DNA of 10,235 bases from Candidatus Zhuqueibacterota bacterium (lineage in GTDB: Bacteria > SM23-31), in assembly GCA_022562855.1 (NCBI GenBank), contig JADFON010000041.1, positions 1 through 10,235 on the forward strand, in the 5' to 3' direction. Made by a program: the position numbers and the translations under genes. Positions 6,306-10,235 of this stretch are shown here, piece by piece. Numbering within the stretch: position 1 is the first letter of the stretch; the number at the start of each line of letters is the position of its first letter. The notes beneath the pieces are model-generated. The model was not told the DNA's origin. It made no database searches and saw only the letters and a list, made by a program, of their open reading frames with translations.

Positions 6306-7250
6306 TTAAACAAAAATATTAAATAATGAGCTTATGGATTTTTCTTCATGAAGCCGTAATATCGCTTTTCCAAAAACTTTGTCAACAGAAACTACCGTTA
6401 ACTTATCCATCAATTTTTCATCGGGCAATGGGATCGTATCTGTTACTGTGATTTGGGAAAGACCGGAATTTTTAATACGATTTACTGCATCGCCCGACAA
6501 CACCGGGTGAGCACAACCTGCTTCTACACTGTTCACGCCTGCATTAATAAGAGCTTCAGTGGCGGCGATCAGTGTGCCTGCCGTATCGACCATATCGTCA
6601 AGAATCAGGATATTCTTTCCTTTAACCTCGCCGATGATATGGATTATTTCCGATTTGTTTGGTTCCGGTCTTCTTTTATCGAGGATAGCTATAGGGCAAT
6701 GAAGCCGCTTTGCATATGCCCGGGCAAGCCTCACCGCACCAATATCGGGACCGACGATTACCAGGTTGTCTATCTTTTTAGAGCGGTAGTGCTCAAACAA
6801 TACCATCGAAGAGTAAAGATGGTCGACAGGAATATCAAAGAACGCCTGGATTTGAGGCGAATGCAGATCCATTGTTAATACTCTGTTAGCCCCTGCTATT
6901 TCGAGTAAATCGGCGCAGAGTTTTGCTGTTATGGGAACACGGGGCTGCTCTTTCCTGTCCTGACGCGCGTAACCGAAATAGGGAATAACCGCCGTGATTC
7001 TGCTTGCCGATGCACGCTTTAACGCATCGAGCATTATCAGCAATTCCATCCAGTTATCGCCTGGAGGCTGGGTGGGCTGGATGACAAAAACATCTGCCCC
7101 CCTGATATTTTCCTCGATCTTAACCTTGATTTCACCGTCGGAAAACTTTGATACGTTCGCATTCCCTAACGGTACGTTGATAGAATCCGCAATGTTTTGC
7201 GCCAGCTTTTTGTGCGAATTACCGGAAAAAATTTTTAGATCGTATGGCAT
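6306..7250 (-). CDS. prs: Ribose-phosphate pyrophosphokinase (PRPP synthetase, class I)
   Basis: Makes phosphoribosyl pyrophosphate from ribose 5-phosphate and ATP, the precursor for purines, pyrimidines, NAD, histidine and tryptophan. At 314 residues it is normal length. Visible motifs: SKFSDGEIKVKIEENIRG (34-51), IPYFGYARQDRK (89-100, ATP contacts), DLHSPQIQAFFDIP (128-141, metal and subunit contacts), DKRRPEPN (191-198, flexible catalytic loop with Lys192 and Arg194) and ILDDMVDTAGT (216-226, the PRPP-binding loop). The GPDIGAVRLAR stretch varies slightly from the usual PDxGG. The ATG is clear from the alignment, but the nearest GGAG lies 13 bases upstream, so the ribosome binding site is weak. 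It lies 53 bases after tRNA-Gln on the same strand. Confidence 0.97.
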   Translation of the reverse strand: MPYDLKIFSGNSHKKLAQNIADSINVPLGNANVSKFSDGEIKVKIEENIRGADVFVIQPTQPPGDNWMELLIMLDALKRASASRITAVIPYFGYARQDRKEQPRVPITAKLCADLLEIAGANRVLTMDLHSPQIQAFFDIPVDHLYSSMVLFEHYRSKKIDNLVIVGPDIGAVRLARAYAKRLHCPIAILDKRRPEPNKSEIIHIIGEVKGKNILILDDMVDTAGTLIAATEALINAGVNSVEAGCAHPVLSGDAVNRIKNSGLSQITVTDTIPLPDEKLMDKLTVVSVDKVFGKAILRLHEEKSISSLFNIFV

Positions 7251-7303
7251 AGTGCCGAATTTGCTCCATTAAAACTAATCAAATATCAATAATTATATTT
7301 CTG

Positions 7304-7375
7304 CTGGGGCGGGAGGATTCGAACCTCCGTATGCAGGGTCCAAAACCCTGTGTCTTACCACTTGACGACGCCCCA
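7304..7375 (-). tRNA. tRNA-Gln (anticodon TTG)
   Basis: A 72-base cloverleaf on the minus strand. The acceptor stem is TGGGGCG with CGCCCCA. The anticodon arm is CAGGG, loop TTTTGGA, CCCTG, giving anticodon TTG (plus positions 7341-7343). The T arm is GGAGG, loop TTCGAAT, CCTCC. The discriminator base is G, as expected for tRNA-Gln. The bases after it read CAG, so the 3' CCA is not encoded and must be added by CCA-adding enzyme. It lies just upstream of prs on the same strand and may share its transcript. Confidence 0.95.
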
Positions 7376-7409
7376 ATTAAAAAAATATTTCATTAAAGAG
7401 AACCTTAAA

Positions 7410-7436
7410 AGTATATAAAATCTACTTAAAAATCAA
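7410..7436 (-). promoter_or_regulatory. Possible promoter for tRNA-Gln and the prs operon
   Basis: On the minus strand TATACT (7415-7410) resembles a -10 element, and TTGATT (7436-7431) a -35 element, but the 15-base spacer is short. A start near 7403 would give a leader of about 28 bases before the tRNA. It does not fit the Bacteroidetes-type consensus. The call rests on position and the -10 match. Confidence 0.3.
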
Positions 7437-7444
7437 TGATTTTT

Positions 7445-8110
7445 TCACTTTTGGTTTCTTCTTTTTGTCTCATTGCGGATTGCTTCTAAACTAACACGAA
7501 ATTGTTTTTTCAACACCTTTTTCATGATGAATTTCGGTGAAAAAAAATCCGGTTTGATTATTGCCTGGTAAGTTAGATGGGTTTCACCAGGATTTAACTC
7601 TGTCAATGACCAATTACCACGGTAAATATGAAAAGGTCCCGTTTTTATTTGAAACTGTATATAATCCGGTTTTTGTTCCTCAATATCAAGAGTTATCTCT
7701 ACGGTTTTACTAAAAAACAAGAATTTTGATTTTCCTTTTTGCAGGATAGTCTTGTGCTGCCCGTTGTTTACGAGAATAGCCGATTCCATCATATTAGGAA
7801 TAAAATTCTTTAAATTGTCATAATCTGTGAGGATTTTCCAGATGTTCTCTTTCGATGCGGGAATGACAACCACTCCACTGATGTATACAGCGCCGTCAAG
7901 CGTATCACGGCTAAACGTTTCTACAGTCGAGTCCCAATTCTGAATAGCGCCGGCTTTTTCTTCTGCATCCTGACCATTGACTATAGCCGGAATCAAAAAC
8001 GGCAATAACAACATATAAAGTAAATTACAAAATTTTGCTATCGCTCTATGCAGTAACGAAATCTGAAGAACACCGCAAATTCCGAACAATACTATAAAAA
8101 TCGGAAACAT
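7445..8110 (-). CDS. Membrane-anchored or exported SRPBCC (polyketide cyclase/START-like) protein
   Basis: Protein of 221 residues. About 75-215 look like the SRPBCC helix-grip fold, which encloses a hydrophobic ligand pocket: GAVYISGVVVIPASKENIWK (a strand, then a helix) followed by LTDYDNLKNFIPNM, the hallmark of cyclase/dehydrase-type members. Later come antiparallel strands (VEITLDIEE, YIQFQIKTG, THLTYQAIIKP) and a C-terminal basic helix (196-221). The N-terminus has two hydrophobic segments (2-20 and 29-44), with HRAIAK before the second. Either this is two membrane passes, or the second is a signal peptide cut near VNG/QDAEE. I chose the ATG at 8110 because GGAG lies 9 bases upstream; the frame could extend to a TTG at 8158, or start at Met33 (8014). 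Ligand and role unknown. It lies upstream of tRNA-Gln and diverges from the 8379 gene. Confidence 0.75.
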   Translation of the reverse strand: MFPIFIVLFGICGVLQISLLHRAIAKFCNLLYMLLLPFLIPAIVNGQDAEEKAGAIQNWDSTVETFSRDTLDGAVYISGVVVIPASKENIWKILTDYDNLKNFIPNMMESAILVNNGQHKTILQKGKSKFLFFSKTVEITLDIEEQKPDYIQFQIKTGPFHIYRGNWSLTELNPGETHLTYQAIIKPDFFSPKFIMKKVLKKQFRVSLEAIRNETKRRNQK

Positions 8111-8119
8111 TGAAATAAT

Positions 8120-8123
8120 CTCC
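8120..8123 (-). promoter_or_regulatory. Ribosome binding site selecting the ATG at 8110
   Basis: GGAG on the minus strand, 9 bases before the ATG at 8110. It favours this start over the in-frame TTG at 8158, which would add 16 residues. Confidence 0.45.
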
Positions 8124-8318
8124 GTACAGAAGTTATTGCCCGCAAAAAAATTTATCAACCGGTTTTATAAACAACAAACAGCGGAATCTTATTCCCTGAA
8201 ATAAGGTATAAGAGACTTGCAACTTAATAGTAGACAAAATAACAGAACAATTTATTCTTGTCCGGATTTTTTACGACAGAAAATTGTACATTATTTTTTA
8301 GAATTTTGAATTAATACG

Positions 8319-8349
8319 TTTGAGAAAAAGCTAAAAATATTTATATTTG
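8319..8349 (+). promoter_or_regulatory. Bacteroidetes-type promoter
   Basis: TTTG at 8319-8322, exactly 19 bases, then TATATTTG at 8342-8349: a full match to the Bacteroidetes primary-sigma consensus (TTTG, 19-21 bases, TAnnTTTG). Transcription would start near 8356, giving a leader of about 23 bases to the ATG at 8379. It sits in the 268-base gap (8111-8378) between the divergent genes. I found no equally good match for the minus-strand gene in that gap. Confidence 0.65.
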
Positions 8350-8378
8350 TTAAAAACATTTAAAAACCCTCTTTCTAT

Positions 8379-8873
8379 ATGACAAACATGTTATCAAAAC
8401 TACTATTAAAAGGGATATTGGTTTCAGTAGTTTCAATTTGTGCAATGTTTTCATTTTTTGCAAGCGCAAATTCACAGCAGAGCATCACTATTGAAACTCC
8501 AAGGGGAATAATTTTTGGAAACGGGTGGAATCATGAAACACGCGAACTCAATATTGTATTTGAGGACCAAAGCACACTCGATTTAGGAGTGGAGGGAGTA
8601 AGGGATGTACAGTTTTGGGTGGAAATAAGAAATAATGAAGGAAACAACATTACTTGGGTGATTGAATACGCAAGCGGACTGCGGCAGGAAATTTGGACTC
8701 AGCAAATTCGATATGACCGCTTCAGAACATACATGAGTAAAACTTTTCGGCGAAATATCTGGGACGCTGCATCCAAACAAAACATGGATGTTTCTGGTCC
8801 CTGTAAAGTTATTTTAATGGATATGGATCGGAACAACAGGGTTATCGCAGAAAAAAACTTTATACTTAAATAA
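8379..8873 (+). CDS. Secreted protein of unknown family
   Basis: Protein of 164 residues that I do not recognise. The N-terminus is a classic Sec signal peptide: Lys7 and Lys11, a hydrophobic core (about 12-27) and an AxA site (Ala28-Ser-Ala30) before NSQQS, so the mature part is about 134 residues in the periplasm or outside. There is no lipobox Cys at the cut site. The mature part alternates short hydrophobic and polar runs (SITIETPRGIIFGNG, LNIVFEDQSTLDLG, VQFWVEIRN, ITWVIEYASG), suggesting beta strands. Then comes a basic helical stretch (QQIRYDRFRTYMSKTFRR) and a final strand pair around Cys142. No Shine-Dalgarno site precedes either Met1 or Met4, as often in Bacteroidetes. A 7-pair AT-rich hairpin (8880-8900) follows the stop but lacks a T-run. 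It diverges from the SRPBCC gene. Confidence 0.75.
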   Translation: MTNMLSKLLLKGILVSVVSICAMFSFFASANSQQSITIETPRGIIFGNGWNHETRELNIVFEDQSTLDLGVEGVRDVQFWVEIRNNEGNNITWVIEYASGLRQEIWTQQIRYDRFRTYMSKTFRRNIWDAASKQNMDVSGPCKVILMDMDRNNRVIAEKNFILK

Positions 8874-8962
8874 ATCACATTTTTAGCAATATCCTAAAAA
8901 ATATCTTGCTCTTAAATTCATATTTTATTATCTTATTGAGCTAATTTAAATTGTGAAGAGTT

Positions 8963-9061
8963 ATGTATTTTTTAGCGTTTACCGGAAATAATATTGTGCT
9001 ATCACACATTTTTAAAAAATGTTTTATAATGCTCTTATGCTTTGCGGCGATAACTGGTTGA
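8963..9061 (+). CDS. Possible small hydrophobic peptide (32 aa)
   Basis: ATG frame ending at TGA, reading MYFLAFTGNN and ending in IMLLCFAAITG: a Lys-Lys pair then a hydrophobic run, like a signal peptide or small membrane peptide. GAAGAG precedes the ATG but with only 2 bases between. A weak promoter-like pair (TTGCTC, 17 bases, TATCTT) lies upstream at about 8907-8935. It could equally be the remnant of a decayed gene or chance. It lies in the 339-base gap 8874-9212, which has no other coding signal: only an AT palindrome (9006-9022) and the strong hairpin at 9130-9166. Confidence 0.2.
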   Translation: MYFLAFTGNNIVLSHIFKKCFIMLLCFAAITG

Positions 9062-9129
9062 TTTGATTGAACAAATGTTTGAGTTGAGAAAAAAACAAAA
9101 ATATTCAGAAAGCAAAAAGTCGAAATTTC

Positions 9130-9171
9130 AAAGAGAGTGTACTGGAAAGCCCGGTACACTCTCTTTATTTT
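9130..9171 (+). terminator. Strong hairpin with short T-tract, probable Rho-independent terminator
   Basis: AAAGAGAGTGTAC (9130-9142) and GTACACTCTCTTT (9154-9166) are a perfect 13-pair stem. It extends three more pairs inward (one T-G, two G-C) to a 5-base loop. ATTTT follows on the plus strand, giving TTTATTTT after the GC-containing stem. It most likely ends a plus-strand transcript arriving from 8379 or from an unrecognised RNA in 8900-9130. It stands only 42 bases before the next gene, which must then have its own promoter. Confidence 0.65.
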
Positions 9172-9212
9172 AACCTGTCTCTAATCTTAACTATTAACCA
9201 ATACGGATTCAA

Positions 9213-9947
9213 ATGTCAGACATAAAGGAAACTTTGCAATATATGACGTTACTTCAGGAAGTAGACAAAAAGCTGTTTTATCTTGAGTTTTCGAAAGGTG
9301 ATCTCCCCAAAACAGTAGCTAAGCTTAAAGGGGCGCTGGAGAAATTTAAAAAACAGATCAAAGAATCAAAGAGCGAAACGAAAAACAATGATAAAAAGCA
9401 GCAAAATATAGAAAATCTCGTCGAATTGGCTGCCGAAAAATTGAAAAAATATCAAAATCAACTTTACGATGTTACAAGTAATAAAGAATATGACGCAATA
9501 ACCCAGGAAATCGAGCTGAAGAAAAAAGACATAGAAGAGGGGGAAACAAATATATTGGAATTGATCGAAATGAATGAAAACAACCAAAGCATGCTCGAAG
9601 AATATGAAGAAGAATGCCTTCGGACTAAAAAGGAATTGGGGGGGAAAGAAAGAGAATTGAACGCTCTGCTTAAAGCCACGGAAAAGCAGGAATTGGAATT
9701 AATTCACCGGCGTGAGAAAATCTCTGTACGGCTAAAAGAGCCAATGCTCAAAAGGTATGAACGTATTCGAAAGGCGAAAAGTAATTTAGCGGTGGTTCCG
9801 ATAACAAGAGAAGCATGCGGAGGCTGTTTTACAACGATTCCTCCTCAAAAAATAGTAGAAGTGGAAAAATTATTAATCCTTATACAGTGCGAGGTATGCG
9901 GGAGATTTTTGATTCCGGAAAATAAGCTGGACAAAGTATCTCTGTAA
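9213..9947 (+). CDS. Coiled-coil C4 zinc-ribbon protein (COG1579 family)
   Basis: Cytosolic protein of 244 residues with the two-part COG1579 layout. Residues about 5-185 are a long charged helical coiled coil (hairpin) containing the family hallmark VTSNKEYDAITQEIELKKK (87-105). The C-terminus (about 195-235) is a zinc ribbon with Cys202, Cys205, Cys226 and Cys229 (CGGC and CEVC). Relatives include HP0958/FlgZ of Helicobacter, which binds sigma-54 and flagellin mRNA, and Chlamydia CdsZ. Most members are described only as putative nucleic-acid binders, so I do not assign a role; no flagellar or secretion gene is visible here. The ATG has no strong ribosome binding site. The gene begins 42 bases after the terminator hairpin and converges on the histidine kinase gene. 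The 109-base gap 9948-10056 shows no terminator. Confidence 0.9.
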   Translation: MSDIKETLQYMTLLQEVDKKLFYLEFSKGDLPKTVAKLKGALEKFKKQIKESKSETKNNDKKQQNIENLVELAAEKLKKYQNQLYDVTSNKEYDAITQEIELKKKDIEEGETNILELIEMNENNQSMLEEYEEECLRTKKELGGKERELNALLKATEKQELELIHRREKISVRLKEPMLKRYERIRKAKSNLAVVPITREACGGCFTTIPPQKIVEVEKLLILIQCEVCGRFLIPENKLDKVSL

Positions 9948-10056
9948 CAAACCTTCCAATGAAAAATTAGAAACTATAAAACCGAATATCCCTTATTCAA
10001 AATTACCTTAGTTACTTTCGTGCACGTTCCTGAATGTTTAAAAGGTTGCCCGTCAA

Positions 10057-10235
10057 TCACATTTTCGCTTTTATTCTTGTCAGATATTTAATTTTTCCGG
10101 TTTGCTTCTGTTCAATTATGTTGCACTTATCAGTGATTGGCAGTCGGACTCTTACTTCAGTTCCAATCTCAACTTTACTCGAAATTTCAATCTCACCGCC
10201 ATGATTTTTTATTATTCCGTATGCGACCGAAAGTC
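10057..10235 (-). CDS. Sensor histidine kinase, C-terminal end (partial)
   Basis: The gene runs off the right edge, so only its last 58 residues are present, ending at TGA (10059-10057). LSVAYGIIKNHGGEIEISSK followed by VEIGTEVRVRLPI is the end of a HATPase_c domain: the G2-box side (LS...YGIIKNHGG) and the GT...LP final strand of two-component sensor kinases. About 25 basic, Lys-rich residues follow the domain, a short non-conserved tail. The start, sensor domain and partner regulator lie outside the window, so the signal cannot be named. Confidence 0.85.
   Translation of the reverse strand, partial: LSVAYGIIKNHGGEIEISSKVEIGTEVRVRLPITDKCNIIEQKQTGKIKYLTRIKAKM

Noticed and set aside
8941-9159. 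72-codon minus-strand frame in the gap before 9213
   Set aside because: Its start lies inside the perfect hairpin arm, it is rich in Phe and Asn as expected for AT-rich noncoding DNA, and it has no ribosome binding site.
1-10235. CRISPR arrays, insertion sequences, prophage genes, toxin-antitoxin or defence systems
   Set aside because: No regularly spaced repeats, transposase or integrase motifs, or known defence domains seen on either strand; the content is mainly conserved housekeeping genes.

Overview
This window is mostly bacterial housekeeping DNA at moderate GC. It most resembles the Fibrobacteres-Chlorobi-Bacteroidetes (FCB) superphylum. Three things point that way: the translation-linked gene order, a near-perfect TTTG-N19-TAnnTTTG promoter of the Bacteroidetes type at 8319-8349, and several genes with weak or absent Shine-Dalgarno sites. 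The phylum cannot be fixed from this sequence alone.

Minus strand, read from high to low coordinates, 7375 to 140: tRNA-Gln(TTG), prs (PRPP synthetase), rplY/ctc (bL25), pth (peptidyl-tRNA hydrolase), hppA (ion-pumping membrane pyrophosphatase), rpsF (bS6), ssb, rpsR (bS18) and rplI (bL9). All point the same way, with gaps of 17 to 220 bases, so one or a few co-transcribed units are likely. The set joins nucleotide-precursor supply (prs), translation (tRNA, bL25, Pth, bS6, bS18, bL9) and replication (SSB). HppA hydrolyses the pyrophosphate released by biosynthesis, which makes its place here sensible. The most unusual coding feature is bS6: a normal domain of about 100 residues followed by about 190 acidic, low-complexity residues. 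bL25 and SSB also have acidic tails, and the SSB tail lacks the usual DDDIPF-like tip. The short rpsF leader can form two mutually exclusive hairpins, one of which hides the ribosome binding site.

The stretch 7445 to 9212 is less conserved accessory DNA. It holds a minus-strand membrane-anchored or exported SRPBCC/polyketide-cyclase-like protein, then a divergent plus-strand secreted protein of unknown family behind the Bacteroidetes-type promoter. A 339-base gap follows, with a possible 32-residue hydrophobic peptide and a very strong hairpin.

At the right end lie a plus-strand coiled-coil/C4 zinc-ribbon protein of the COG1579 family (9213-9947) and, converging on it, the C-terminal end of a sensor histidine kinase that runs off the window. 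The first 139 bases, downstream of rplI, hold no gene I can identify. I found no CRISPR array, insertion sequence, phage gene or defence system, and nothing that amounts to a new multi-gene system. The best leads are the bS6 tail, the rpsF leader switch and the small elements in the gaps.
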